A DNA stretch of 64,000 bases from Streptomyces sp. NBC_00094 (GTDB lineage Bacteria > Actinomycetota > Actinomycetes > Streptomycetales > Streptomycetaceae): contig NZ_JAPEMB010000001.1 in NCBI RefSeq assembly GCF_026343125.1, positions 7,383,501 to 7,447,500 on the forward strand, given 5' to 3'. The position numbers and the translations under genes are program-made. Positions 1-7,988 of the stretch are shown one piece after another (the stretch's first letter is position 1; the number at the start of each line of letters is the position of its first letter). The notes beneath the pieces were generated by a model that searched no databases, had not been told where the DNA came from, and worked only from the letters and a program-made list of their open reading frames with translations.

Positions 1-27
1 CTGCGGCGGTGCCGAGGACGTACGCGG

Positions 28-64
28 CCGCCCGCGGGCCGGTTTCGCACCGGCGCGCGGGCGG
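28..64. terminator. Strong GC-rich hairpin
   Basis: Nine-base arms (28-36 and 56-64) pair perfectly, then a G-G mismatch, then six more pairs (38-43 with 49-54) around a TTCGC loop. It lies just downstream of the nicotinamidase remnant and probably ends its transcription and/or that of a gene to the left. There is no U-tract, which is normal in Streptomyces. Confidence 0.6.
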
Positions 65-75
65 TAGCCGGCAGG

Positions 76-515
76 TCAGGCGTGGACCACCGGTTCTCCG
101 CTGAGCGCGACGCCCGCCGCGCGCAGTTCGTCGAGGGCGACGCCGGTGGTGTCCGCGGCGACGCCGGCCGTGTAGTCGAGCAGGACGTGGACGTCGAAGC
201 CCGCCCGGACGCCGTCCAGCGCGGTGGCCTTCACGCAGTGGTCCGTCGCGATGCCGACGACGTCGACGCCGCCGACCTCGCGGGCGCGGAGCCACTCCCC
301 GAGCGGCGTTCCGTTCTCGGTCGCGCCCTCGAAGCCGCTCTTCGACGCGGAGTGCGCCCTTGAAGAAGACCTCGTCCACCGCGCCGGAGGTGACGACGGG
401 CTCGAAGTCCGGGTGGAAGTCGCCCCCTTCGGTACCGACGACGCAGTGCACCGGGAACGAGTTCTCGAAGTCCGGCACGCGCCCGCCGTTCACCCGATAG
501 GGATCATGAAACGGG
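76..515 (-). pseudogene. pncA: Nicotinamidase/isochorismatase-family remnant, truncated and frameshifted
   Basis: Nicotinamidase converts nicotinamide to nicotinate in NAD salvage. On the minus strand one frame reads RVPDFENSFPVHC ... GTEGGDFHP ... VDEVFFKG, then near 354-358 reading must shift frame to continue HSASKSGFEG ... VGIATDHCVKATA ... SGEPVVHA-stop. The second part keeps the family's catalytic Cys (DHC). The expected 50-60 N-terminal residues, including the catalytic Asp and metal-binding His segment, are absent: the 3' end of the nitroreductase-HHE gene occupies that place. Two independent lesions indicate a real pseudogene, although the frameshift alone could be a sequencing error. 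The left boundary is certain (TGA at 76-78); the right boundary is approximate. Confidence 0.8.
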
Positions 516-1412
516 ACGGACGGGTGGGAAGGGGATCTCCGAGAGGAGCGGCAGCAGGGACTCCTCCTCGTACTCCAGGTGCGCCGTGAGCTCCGCCGAC
601 ATCCGGGCCAGGTCGGAGCGGAACCGCTCGGGGTCGGCGCCCGCGATGTCGGCGAGCAGCGCGCCGAGTTCGCCCTGGAGGCGCGCTACCGTGCGGTGTT
701 CCGTACGGAGCCGCTCGAAGACGTCGGCGAGGTGCGGATGACGGGCTTCGAGGCCGGGGAACAGGTGGGTGTCCTCGGCGACGTGGTGGAACTCCAGCGA
801 CTGGCAGAACGCCAGGCAGCGTTGCCGGATCCGGAACCCGAGCCCCGGCGCCGGCGGGGCGCCCGGTCCTCGGTGGGCCGCCCGCGCGGCGAAGTGGGCG
901 TCGACCTCGTCGCGTACGTGTCCCAACTGGCCGCGGAGCCAGACGTGGACCTCCATGAGCTTGTCGGCGAGGTTCCGGACCTCGGCGGGGCTGTCCTCGG
1001 AGACCGCGGCGGGCTCCAGGACCACGACGGGCAGGGCGCGTGCGGTGTTCTCCTGGTACGTGCCGTAGCCGGGCTCGGCGCGCACCACGTGCGCGAACAG
1101 CCGATCCCGGCGCTCCCCTTCGGCGGGGACCGCGATCGCCTCGAACTCCTCGGCACCGAGCTCGACCCGGACCAGGGGGTGGGCCAGCAGGTTGTGGTAC
1201 CAGTCGGGGTGCCGTTCGGACCCGAGGTTCGAGCCGACGACCATCAGCAGGCCGTCGTGGCGCACGTATCCGAGGGGCACGGTGCGCTCGGCGCCGGATC
1301 GCGCGCCGGTGGTGGTGAGCAGCAGCAGATCGCCGCCCTCGAAGGAGCCGCCGACCTGTCCCTGGTTGGCTCGGAACTCGTCGATGACGGACTGGTTGAA
1401 CGATGTGGGCAT
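504..1412 (-). CDS. Deazaflavin-dependent nitroreductase fused to hemerythrin HHE domain
   Basis: A 302-residue protein. Residues 1-130 resemble the Ddn/DUF385 family of F420-dependent nitroreductases (TTTGARSGAERTVPLGY, GSNLGSERHPDWYHNLLAHP). Residues 140-295 are a hemerythrin-like HHE bundle with His/Glu ligands in HVWL, EFHHVAEDTHLFP, TEHRTV and HLEYEEESLLP. Such fusions are known in Streptomyces. The likely role is F420H2-linked redox chemistry with a diiron site that senses or binds oxygen or NO; the substrate is unknown. The gene is monocistronic, and its 3' end has replaced the start of the nicotinamidase gene. Confidence 0.85.
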   Translation of the reverse strand: MPTSFNQSVIDEFRANQGQVGGSFEGGDLLLLTTTGARSGAERTVPLGYVRHDGLLMVVGSNLGSERHPDWYHNLLAHPLVRVELGAEEFEAIAVPAEGERRDRLFAHVVRAEPGYGTYQENTARALPVVVLEPAAVSEDSPAEVRNLADKLMEVHVWLRGQLGHVRDEVDAHFAARAAHRGPGAPPAPGLGFRIRQRCLAFCQSLEFHHVAEDTHLFPGLEARHPHLADVFERLRTEHRTVARLQGELGALLADIAGADPERFRSDLARMSAELTAHLEYEEESLLPLLSEIPFPPVRPVS

Positions 1413-1805
1413 GATGCTTCGTATCTCCGTGAAGGCCGCCGGGTCCGGCCGCGGGGGCGTGACGACGGCGGGGGGCGCCCGCGCGTGCGGGCAGAGCGGG
1501 ACGGGGGCCCGTGAGGACGCGCCGCAGGCGGGCGGTCACGGGACGGGAACGCCCAGGTGCCTCACGCGGGAACGCCGCGCGCGAGTGCACCTGGAGCGTC
1601 GGATCAGGCGTGACCTGTACGGAACGGACTCATCCGAGGTCCTCCAGCGAACTGGTGGTCGCCCGACCGCCGGCCGGCCCACTGCTCTGTGGCCGGCGCC
1701 ACGCGCCACAGATCCGATTAAACCACGGGCCCGACGAGCACCGGACGGAGACGGAGCCCCGAGCCGGCGGGGTGTCGTGAGGCTTGCGCCGGCTCGGGGG
1801 TGGCG
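1413..1805. other. Intergenic region with promoter and inverted repeat
   Basis: No convincing gene. It should hold the promoter of the leftward nitroreductase-HHE gene. A perfect 8-bp inverted repeat (TCTGTGGC at 1686-1693, GCCACAGA at 1705-1712, 11-nt spacer) next to a short AT-richer stretch (GATTAAACC) could be an operator. The right end holds the terminator of the glycosidase-like gene. Apparent long open frames here are composition artefacts antisense to the neighbours. Confidence 0.5.
1757..1799. terminator. Terminator of the secreted glycosidase-like gene
   Basis: Perfect 13-bp arms, 1757-1769 (CCCCGAGCCGGCG) and 1787-1799, with a 17-nt loop, immediately after the stop codon at 1806 (leftward transcription). 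Confidence 0.7.
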
Positions 1806-4445
1806 TTATCGCACCAGCCTGGCGGCGGCCCAGTCGGCGTGGTCGCTGTTGATGCCGTCGCCGGCGTCCGTGACCTTGAGGGTCAGGGAGGTCACGCCGG
1901 TGATGTCGATGTCGAGGGTCCGGGTCGCGGTGGCCGGGATCATCGGGGTGGGGCTTTGGTAGAGCCTGGTTCCGTCGCCCCAGACCTCGAAGATGACCGT
2001 GGCGTTGGCGTTGACCTCGTCGTCGACGCCGATGTCGGACTGGAAGCGTGTGTACGTGCCGTTGAGGGCGTAGGTGATGGTGCCGTTGGCGTGGGTGCCG
2101 ATGCCCTTGGCGTACGTGGTGCCGTTCAGTCTGAGGGGGTTGGCATCGACGCTCCTGTCCTTGCGGACGGTGCCGAAGTCGCTCCTTGCCTCGCTCCAGG
2201 CGAGATCGCTGAGGTCGGCCGTCTGTCCGCTTCCGCCGGCGGCGGTGGTGACGGCGACGCTGTCGCCGGCCGCGGAGACGTTGTCGGCGGCGTCCACCGC
2301 CTTCACCGTGAACGTGTACGGCGTCGAGGCCGACAAGCCCGTCGCGGTGAAGCGCGTACCCGTCGACGTACCGACGAGCGTGGTGCCGTTGTAGATCCGG
2401 TAGCCGGTCACGCCGACGTCGTCGGTCGATGCCGTCCACGTCAGGTCCACGCTGTTCGACGTCACGTTGCTCGACGTGAGGGCGGTCGGCGCGGTGGGGG
2501 GCGTGGTGTCGCCACCCGCGGCCCCGGTGGTCGCGGTCACGGATGTCCCCGCGGTCACCGGGACGGTCACGTAGGACACGGTCTTCCCGTACAGCGACTT
2601 GGTCTGCGGCGTCCGCGCCGTGCCGTTCACGGTGATCGTGGCGGGGGTTCCGTAGAACTGGGCTTCCCAGGTGACGGTGGAGCCCGAGTTGTTCGTCAAC
2701 GTGGAACCCGTCGTACCGGTGTGCTTGAGCTTCAGATCGCTGGCGCCGACCTTGAGGTGGTCGATCTCCACCCACGGCGTCTCGGAGGTCAACCGCGAGA
2801 CGGTGGCCACCTTGTCGTGCGGGGCGTCCGGCTGAACCCCCATCATGCCGTCGATCACGCTGCTGACCGCGAGGAACGAGACCTCCGGATAGGCGTTCTT
2901 GCCGGTCATGAGCTTCTTGAGCCAGGACCAGCCCTCCGAGGACCGGTTGTACTGGTAGTACATCTCCGGCAGATAGGAGGTCGCCTCGACGTTCAGGTCG
3001 TCGTCGTTGGCGGCGATGAAGTCCAGGTAGCCGCTGGTCCTGGGGCCGTGGTCGCCCAAGCCCGTGAGCATCATCAGGAAGCTGGCCTCGTGTCCCCAGC
3101 TGCTGTAACCCGTGCCGGCGGCGTCCTTGCCGCGGAGGTACCGGTTGTTCGTCGCGTCCCACCAGTTCGCCTCGAAGTGGTCGCGCACCCGCTGCGCGCG
3201 GCCCGCCCACTTCGCACTGGCGGTGTTGTCGCCCTTCGCCTTGAGGATCTCCGCGTAGGCCAGCATCGACTGGTACTGGTACCCGAGCGAATCGGCGGCG
3301 GAGACGAGGTTCTCGTTGGGGAACTCGAAGAACGTCGCCGTGTACTCCCCGGGCTGCTTCCTCGAAACCGGCTGTTCGCCGGACGGGTCGGCGTCGTTCC
3401 ACCTCACCTCGTGGCTGTCCAGGAACGAACCCATCGTCGAGTCGTAATACGCGGAAAGGGTCGGATCGTTGATCCAGTCCGCGTTGCCCGTCCACTGGTA
3501 CTGCTTGTACGCCTTGGTCATCAGGTTGAACGGCGACGGCAGTTCACGGAATCCGGTGCCGTCGATGTAGTACATGGCTCCGTAGGAGCTGTGCGCCCAC
3601 AACGGCCAGCCGTTCTGGCCCGGATCGTCGGCATCCCCGGCGAACGTCCTCATCATGTTGTACGTCTCGGCGTCCAGGCCGAGCGCGTGCGCGCCGTCCG
3701 ACTGGTGGGAGATGTCCCGGTTGTAGAAGGCCTCACGGTTCGTGTAGCTGCCCCAGTAGCCGGGAACCACCGTCGTGTGCGTGGAGTTCTTGAGGCGCCA
3801 CCACTCGGGTTCGTGTCCCATCATGGGGTTCCCCGGGTGGAACGTCATGGCCAGGGCCCGGTTCTTGCCCCAGGTGAAGCCGTCGTTCAGCGTCGCGTTC
3901 GGCGAGTCGAGGGTCAGCGAGCTGGTCGGAGGCCCGACGTGTGCCTGGATCGTGATCCTGTCGACGCGCGGCACCTCGCCGGCGGACGTGGCGGTCAGCT
4001 CCAGGGTGTCACCGGCCTTGAGCGCGACCTTGCTCGACGTACGGGTGTCGATGTTCACCGGGTCGGTGTAGTCGCGGCCGTACCGCTGAGAGGTCGCCCA
4101 GGAATCCACGGGCGTGGAGTTCACGGAGATCTTGTACGTCACGCCGCTCGCGGTCTTGCCGTTGTAGCGCGTGATGATGTCGTACGTGCCGGCGATGCCG
4201 TCGAAGGTCGTGCGGGCGGTGCTGGTCTGTCCGGACGCACCGCGTGCGTAGGTCACGTGGTCGACCGACGTGCCGTTCCAGGTGTGGTTCACGGTGTCTG
4301 TCGCGAAGTTGGTCAGCGACATGTTCTCGACTTCGATCACATAGGGATCCGCCGTCGACTCCGCCGCCGCGGGTGCGACGGGTAAGGACATCGCGGTGCC
4401 GGTCGAGACGAGTACGGCGGAGAGTGCGCAGGCGAAGCGGCGCAT
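1806..4445 (-). CDS. Secreted multidomain glycosidase-like protein with FN3 and NPCBM domains
   Basis: An 879-residue exported protein. The ATG at 4445 is chosen because it opens a classic signal peptide (MRRFACALSAVL ... APAAAE) and has a GAAAGGA ribosome site. Residues about 33-150 look like a carbohydrate-binding beta-sandwich (YVIEVENMSL...). A long helical, Trp/Tyr-rich central region (about 155-600; WGHEASFLMM, SYLPEMYYQYN) resembles (alpha/alpha)6-barrel glycosidases. Next comes a Gly/Thr-linked fibronectin type III domain (PPTAPTALTSSNVTS ... STPYTFTVKAVD). The C-terminus is an NPCBM/CBM51 domain (LNGTTYAKGIGTHANG ... IGVDDEV). It probably attacks an extracellular polysaccharide; family and substrate cannot be assigned by eye. 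Confidence 0.85.
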   Translation of the reverse strand: MRRFACALSAVLVSTGTAMSLPVAPAAAESTADPYVIEVENMSLTNFATDTVNHTWNGTSVDHVTYARGASGQTSTARTTFDGIAGTYDIITRYNGKTASGVTYKISVNSTPVDSWATSQRYGRDYTDPVNIDTRTSSKVALKAGDTLELTATSAGEVPRVDRITIQAHVGPPTSSLTLDSPNATLNDGFTWGKNRALAMTFHPGNPMMGHEPEWWRLKNSTHTTVVPGYWGSYTNREAFYNRDISHQSDGAHALGLDAETYNMMRTFAGDADDPGQNGWPLWAHSSYGAMYYIDGTGFRELPSPFNLMTKAYKQYQWTGNADWINDPTLSAYYDSTMGSFLDSHEVRWNDADPSGEQPVSRKQPGEYTATFFEFPNENLVSAADSLGYQYQSMLAYAEILKAKGDNTASAKWAGRAQRVRDHFEANWWDATNNRYLRGKDAAGTGYSSWGHEASFLMMLTGLGDHGPRTSGYLDFIAANDDDLNVEATSYLPEMYYQYNRSSEGWSWLKKLMTGKNAYPEVSFLAVSSVIDGMMGVQPDAPHDKVATVSRLTSETPWVEIDHLKVGASDLKLKHTGTTGSTLTNNSGSTVTWEAQFYGTPATITVNGTARTPQTKSLYGKTVSYVTVPVTAGTSVTATTGAAGGDTTPPTAPTALTSSNVTSNSVDLTWTASTDDVGVTGYRIYNGTTLVGTSTGTRFTATGLSASTPYTFTVKAVDAADNVSAAGDSVAVTTAAGGSGQTADLSDLAWSEARSDFGTVRKDRSVDANPLRLNGTTYAKGIGTHANGTITYALNGTYTRFQSDIGVDDEVNANATVIFEVWGDGTRLYQSPTPMIPATATRTLDIDITGVTSLTLKVTDAGDGINSDHADWAAARLVR

Positions 4446-4488
4446 GGGCGATCGATCCTTTCGCGTGGGGGTGTTCCTCGTGCCGAGG

Positions 4489-4580
4489 GCGGCCGGCCCG
4501 GAGAGCGGCCGGCCCGGAGAGCGGCCGGGCCGGAGAACGGCCGGGCCGGAGAACGGCCGGGCCGGAGAGCGGCCGGGCGG
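4489..4580. repeat. 16-bp tandem repeat in the leader of the glycosidase-like gene
   Basis: Five full copies plus 12 nt of a 16-nt unit close to GCGGCCGGCCCGGAGA (4489-4504, 4505-4520, 4521-4536, 4537-4552, 4553-4568, 4569-4580). Copies differ at one or two positions, and each contains a GGCCGG/CCGGCC palindromic core. The array ends 44 nt upstream of the start codon, so it would lie in the 5' untranslated RNA. Confidence 0.9.
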
Positions 4581-5118
4581 TGCGGGGCGACGTCGGAGCG
4601 CTGTCATCCGAGCCGTACCCGCCGTCGCCCAGGTCCGCCTGCCGCTGCGGTTTCGGCGCAGGCGTGAGGAGAGCCTGGGGGAGAGGTGCGCGGGCTCCTT
4701 CCCTCGCACAACGTGTTGGAAGTAGTTGAACTGTGTCGCCTATTGAGTGCTTCGCGGAGTGGGGGTGTCAAGAGGTGCGCGCGGTTCGGCCGCGTCGGCC
4801 GCGCCCGTGTGCGGGCTCGAGTGTCGCGGTCCCGGCGGACTGTTTCGAGGCAAGGGGCTCGGCGACGCCGGCCCGCACGACGCCGCGTATCTGCAGCTCA
4901 GCGCTGCGAAGCGGTCGGATGGCCGCTGCTGCGGCGAGGAGGCCGGGGCGGGGTGGCCGCTCGTGGAACGGCACGATCCGCGCGGGATTAACTGGCAGCT
5001 TGCAGCAGCAAATTGACGCAGGGTCGGAAAGTTTTCATTGATGTGTTGCATGTGGCGGCAGGCGTGAGTAGCGTCCTGGCCCGCAAGGCCATGTGCGGAC
5101 TCGTCGGGAGAAGCCCGC
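4581..5118. other. Long upstream region of the glycosidase-like gene
   Basis: Well over 500 bp without a supportable gene. It holds two AT-richer islets: 4706-4760 (CACAACGTGTTGG, TAGTTGAACTG) and 4985-5055 (described separately). Between them the DNA is GC-rich and featureless. Short open frames in all six frames lack ribosome sites and recognisable sequence. Confidence 0.5.
4990..5055. promoter_or_regulatory. Candidate promoter/operator island for the glycosidase-like gene
   Basis: An AT-rich islet with CTTGCAG (minus CTGCAAG), GAAAGTTTTC (5027-5036, a GAAA-N2-TTTC palindrome) and TTGCATG. CTTGCAG elements occur in Streptomyces amylase promoters controlled by the LacI-family regulator MalR/Reg1, and GAAAnTTTC-like elements occur near xylanase genes. 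It sits about 550 nt from the start codon, which is far. Inference only. Confidence 0.3.
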
Positions 5119-6468
5119 TCAGGGGCGGACCGGGCCCCGGACGATGCCGCGGATGACGTTCAGGTCGAGGAGGTCCTGGGGGCGTAGGCGGAGTTGGTCG
5201 GCGGTGGTGGCGGATTCCTCCGGAGTGCGTTTGAGGATGGCCGCCGCGAGTTCGGGGGCGATGACGGAGAAGTAGCTGTCCGGGGTCGCCCAGGTGTTGT
5301 CGGGGGCGGCGAGCGCGAGCGCGCCGCCCGAGCCGCCTTCGCCGATGAGGAGCGACGTGAGCGGGGTGCGAGCGGTGGCGACGGCCTCGAAGAGGGCGGC
5401 GATGGCGGGGCCTGCTCCGTCCCGCTCGGCCTCCGGGTCGTTGGCGGCTCCCGGGGTGTCGACGAGGGTGAGCACCGGGATGCCGAGGCGGTCGGCGAGC
5501 CGGATCAGGCGAGCTGCCGTACGGAATCCGGCGGGGCGGGTGGCGGTACCGCACTGGGCGGCGTACGCGACGGTGCGGCCGTCGGGCCGTCGGCCGAAGC
5601 CGCAGGTCATGCCGGGGTCGGTGCCCCCGCAGCGGTCGCCGGAGATCTCGGCTCGGAGCGAGAAGAAGGCGTCGAGGTAGGCGGGTGCCCTGGGCCTGTC
5701 GGGGTGCCGGGCGCGCGTCACGGCCTCCTGCCCGGACAGGTGGGGCGACGTGTCCGTCGCGCCGAGCGCGGTCGGGGGCGGGACCGGGCCCTCGGCCGGA
5801 CGTGTGAGGAGCGTGAGCCAGCGGCCGAGCGTGGCGCGCAGCTCTCCCGCTGTCAGGACGGCGTCGATGTGGCCGTGGGCGAGCTGTGCCTCCGCGGTGT
5901 ACGCGGCGGGGTCGGCGTCCGGCGGGCGCACCCGGGAGCCCGCGAAGCCGACCTGCGCGCCGGTCAGCGCGAGTACGACGTCGGAGCCGGCTCCGAGCGT
6001 GGCCCAGCCGCCGCCGGTCGTCGGGTCCCGCAGCACCGCGATCTGTGCCAGACCGGCGGCCCGTGTGAGCGCCGACTCGCGTGCCAGGTACTGGAGTTGC
6101 AGGAGTGCCCGCATCCCCTCGTGCATCCGGCTCCCGCCGGTGGCCGGCAGCACGACCACGGGCAGCCGGCGGGCGCGGGCCAGCCGGTGGGCGGCGACGG
6201 CCCGCGCGCCGGTCCGCTCGCCGATCGAGCCGCCGAGGAAGCCGAACTCGAAGGAGAGCACCACCGTCGGTACCCCGCCGATCGTTCCGGTGCCGCAGAC
6301 CACCGACTCGTCCTCGCCGGTCCGGGTCGCGGCGCGGCCGTGGGCTGCGGCGTAACCCGGCCACCCGATCGGTCCGTCACCGCTCAAAGGGGCTTCGGTG
6401 AAAGGGAGTTCGGTGAAGTCGTCGGCGACGAGGGCGATCGCCTCGCGTGCCGTCATCGTGTCGGTCAT
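5119..6468 (-). CDS. Fused acetyl-CoA carboxylase carboxyltransferase (beta+alpha type)
   Basis: A 449-residue protein combining both carboxyltransferase halves, which move a carboxyl group from carboxybiotin to acetyl-CoA or a similar acyl-CoA. The N-terminal half is AccD-like (EFGFLGGSIGERTG, LPATGGSRMHEGMRAL) but lacks the zinc ribbon of bacterial AccD. The C-terminal half is AccA-like (GFRTAARLIRLADRLGIPVL, VDTPGA, LLIGEGGSGGALALA). Both oxyanion-hole Gly-Gly segments are present. No biotin carboxylase or biotin carrier gene lies nearby, so it must borrow partners encoded elsewhere. ATG 6468 is preceded by GAGGCGGG; a second ATG four codons in is possible. Confidence 0.85.
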   Translation of the reverse strand: MTDTMTAREAIALVADDFTELPFTEAPLSGDGPIGWPGYAAAHGRAATRTGEDESVVCGTGTIGGVPTVVLSFEFGFLGGSIGERTGARAVAAHRLARARRLPVVVLPATGGSRMHEGMRALLQLQYLARESALTRAAGLAQIAVLRDPTTGGGWATLGAGSDVVLALTGAQVGFAGSRVRPPDADPAAYTAEAQLAHGHIDAVLTAGELRATLGRWLTLLTRPAEGPVPPPTALGATDTSPHLSGQEAVTRARHPDRPRAPAYLDAFFSLRAEISGDRCGGTDPGMTCGFGRRPDGRTVAYAAQCGTATRPAGFRTAARLIRLADRLGIPVLTLVDTPGAANDPEAERDGAGPAIAALFEAVATARTPLTSLLIGEGGSGGALALAAPDNTWATPDSYFSVIAPELAAAILKRTPEESATTADQLRLRPQDLLDLNVIRGIVRGPVRP

Positions 6469-6609
6469 GCCCGCCTCGCCGCTCGTCGCCTGGGCCGCCC
6501 GTACGGGTGGTGGGGCGGTGGTGGTGCGTCGTGTCCACCGTACGTCGGGAGTGAGGTGGGGGAGCGGGCGAGTGGGCGAGTAAGGGGGGCGTGTGCGAGC
6601 TCAGGGGGT

Positions 6610-6644
6610 GCCGGGCCCCGGGGTGCGTGGTCCAGGGGCCCGGC
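6610..6644. terminator. Terminator of the DUF6230-DUF6114 operon
   Basis: Nine-base perfect arms, GCCGGGCCC (6610-6618) and GGGCCCGGC (6636-6644), 22 nt beyond the DUF6114 stop in the leftward direction. Confidence 0.6.
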
Positions 6645-6665
6645 AACAGTGCGTGTACGGGTGTG

Positions 6666-7133
6666 TCAGACGCCCGGCCGCGGTGCCGACGTGGCGCCGG
6701 CCGTCGCCGCCGTCCCGCTCCCGGCTTCCGTCCCCTGCCGTCGGCGCCGGAGCCAGGACCGGCGTCGGGGTCGGTCGGGCAGCCAGCCGAAGGCGAGCGA
6801 GCTGCCGACCAGTCCCAGCATCATGCCGATGACGAACCCGCCCAGGTTGGAGGTGACCCAGCTCCCCAGGGACGCCAGGACGCCGACGACCGAGTAGAAG
6901 AGCCGCTGGCGCGGGTTGAGGACGACGAGCAGCCCGCAGATCACCATGAGGACGGGCAGCACGTATCCCACCAGGCTGTCCGCCCCCGCCGTGAGGATCA
7001 CGGTGATGCTCGCCCGCTGGGTCACCAGGATCTCGGCGCCGCCCAGGGCGAGCGTGAGGCCGGCGCCGAACGGACGGTGGTACCGCCAGAGCCGGAAGGT
7101 CCGCCGGAGGCGGCGGGGGTGGCCGGGCGCCAT
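6666..7133 (-). CDS. DUF6114 family membrane protein
   Basis: A 155-residue integral membrane protein with about four hydrophobic segments (residues 21-37, 43-72 and two within 78-118) and a basic, Ala/Thr-rich C-terminal tail. The sequence (RPFGAGLTLALGGAEIL, NLGGFVIGMMLGLVGSSLAFGWLP) matches the actinobacterial DUF6114 family, whose biochemical function is unknown. It starts 2 nt after the stop of the DUF6230 gene (TGA-GC-ATG), implying translational coupling and joint function at the cell envelope. Confidence 0.85.
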   Translation of the reverse strand: MAPGHPRRLRRTFRLWRYHRPFGAGLTLALGGAEILVTQRASITVILTAGADSLVGYVLPVLMVICGLLVVLNPRQRLFYSVVGVLASLGSWVTSNLGGFVIGMMLGLVGSSLAFGWLPDRPRRRSWLRRRRQGTEAGSGTAATAGATSAPRPGV

Positions 7134-7135
7134 GC

Positions 7136-7792
7136 TCAGCAGCCCTTCGAGCTGAAGCGCATGTGCAGGTCGGGCAGGGTGAAGCGGACGGCGGTCGTGG
7201 CGTAGTTGGTCTGCCGCAGGTCGTTGATCCTGACGGTGTCGGCCTGCTGGCCGAACACGCCCAACGGGCCCTTGACCGGGGGTTTCTCGAAGGTGCTGGC
7301 GTCGCCGCCGATCTCGATGTTGTCGAAGTCGGCGACCTTGCCGGAGATCTCCGTGGAGTCGGTGGTGAGCCCGGAGGCCTTGACGGGAGTGCCCTTGCCG
7401 CCCGCCGTGATGTGCAGGAAGGTGCCGCCGAGCTCCACGCTCTGGCAGAGGTTGGTGAGCTCGGCCTCGCGGATCGCGGTGACGATGACCAGGATCTGAC
7501 CGCCGGTGTCGCCCGCGTTGGGGCTCCCCTCGGCCATGTTGTCGAGGCCGCCGAACTGCCCGAAGCCCCTGCCCTCCAGGGAGTCGGCGGTCACCGTGAA
7601 CGGCATGCCGGAGATGGCGAACTGGGCGGCGAGGGCTCCCTGCGCGGTCAGGACGACCAAGGTGGCTGCCGCGGCCAGGGCGGGCCCGCCCATCAGCGCG
7701 GCGCGTCGGAAGCGGACCCGGCCGCGTCTGTCGGAGCCGTCGTCGGGTAAGGGGGAGTGCGCGTTGTCCTGGGTGGTGTCGGACTGTGCCAT
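7136..7792 (-). CDS. DUF6230 family envelope protein
   Basis: A 218-residue protein. The chosen ATG (7792) has AGGAG seven bases upstream. A basic N-terminus (RRGRVRFRR) precedes one hydrophobic helix (about 32-56). The rest is a predicted extracellular beta-rich domain (FAISGMPFTVTADSLEGRGF, NIEIGGDASTFEKPPVKGP, LHMRFSSKGC) ending in Cys. The DUF6230/DUF6114 pair is highly conserved in Streptomyces and sometimes mislabelled cholesterol esterase; no catalytic motif is visible. A palindromic operator candidate lies upstream at 7919-7935. Confidence 0.85.
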   Translation of the reverse strand: MAQSDTTQDNAHSPLPDDGSDRRGRVRFRRAALMGGPALAAAATLVVLTAQGALAAQFAISGMPFTVTADSLEGRGFGQFGGLDNMAEGSPNAGDTGGQILVIVTAIREAELTNLCQSVELGGTFLHITAGGKGTPVKASGLTTDSTEISGKVADFDNIEIGGDASTFEKPPVKGPLGVFGQQADTVRINDLRQTNYATTAVRFTLPDLHMRFSSKGC

Positions 7793-7918
7793 GAGGTGCT
7801 CCTGACATGAGTGAGGAAACAGACCTGCGCGGCGGCGTCCTGGCGCGGACCGTTCCCCGAGCTGCCCGGGTCTTCCTCGCGTGGTGCGGAGGCAGACGTG
7901 CCGCAGGGAACCTTTCGG

Positions 7919-7935
7919 ACCGTAAGGCTTGCGGT
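7919..7935. promoter_or_regulatory. Palindromic operator candidate upstream of DUF6230
   Basis: ACCGTAAGGCTTGCGGT, two 8-base half sites around a central base with one mismatch, about 127 bp upstream of the DUF6230 start and 54 bp beyond the TetR-family gene stop. Its length and symmetry fit a TetR-family site; the adjacent regulator is the obvious but unproven candidate. Confidence 0.45.
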
Positions 7936-7988
7936 TACCCGGGGTCAACTAGCGTGCGGAGACGGCCTGTCGGCAGCCCGACGATCGA

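Noticed and set aside
1800..4385. 861-codon plus-strand frame opposite the secreted glycosidase-like gene
   Set aside because: Mirror of the real gene; no recognisable domain, composition typical of antisense frames.
4740..5051. 103-codon minus-strand frame starting MQHINENFPTLRQ
   Set aside because: Looks protein-like at its start because the DNA is AT-rich, but no ribosome site, low-complexity remainder; more likely promoter DNA.
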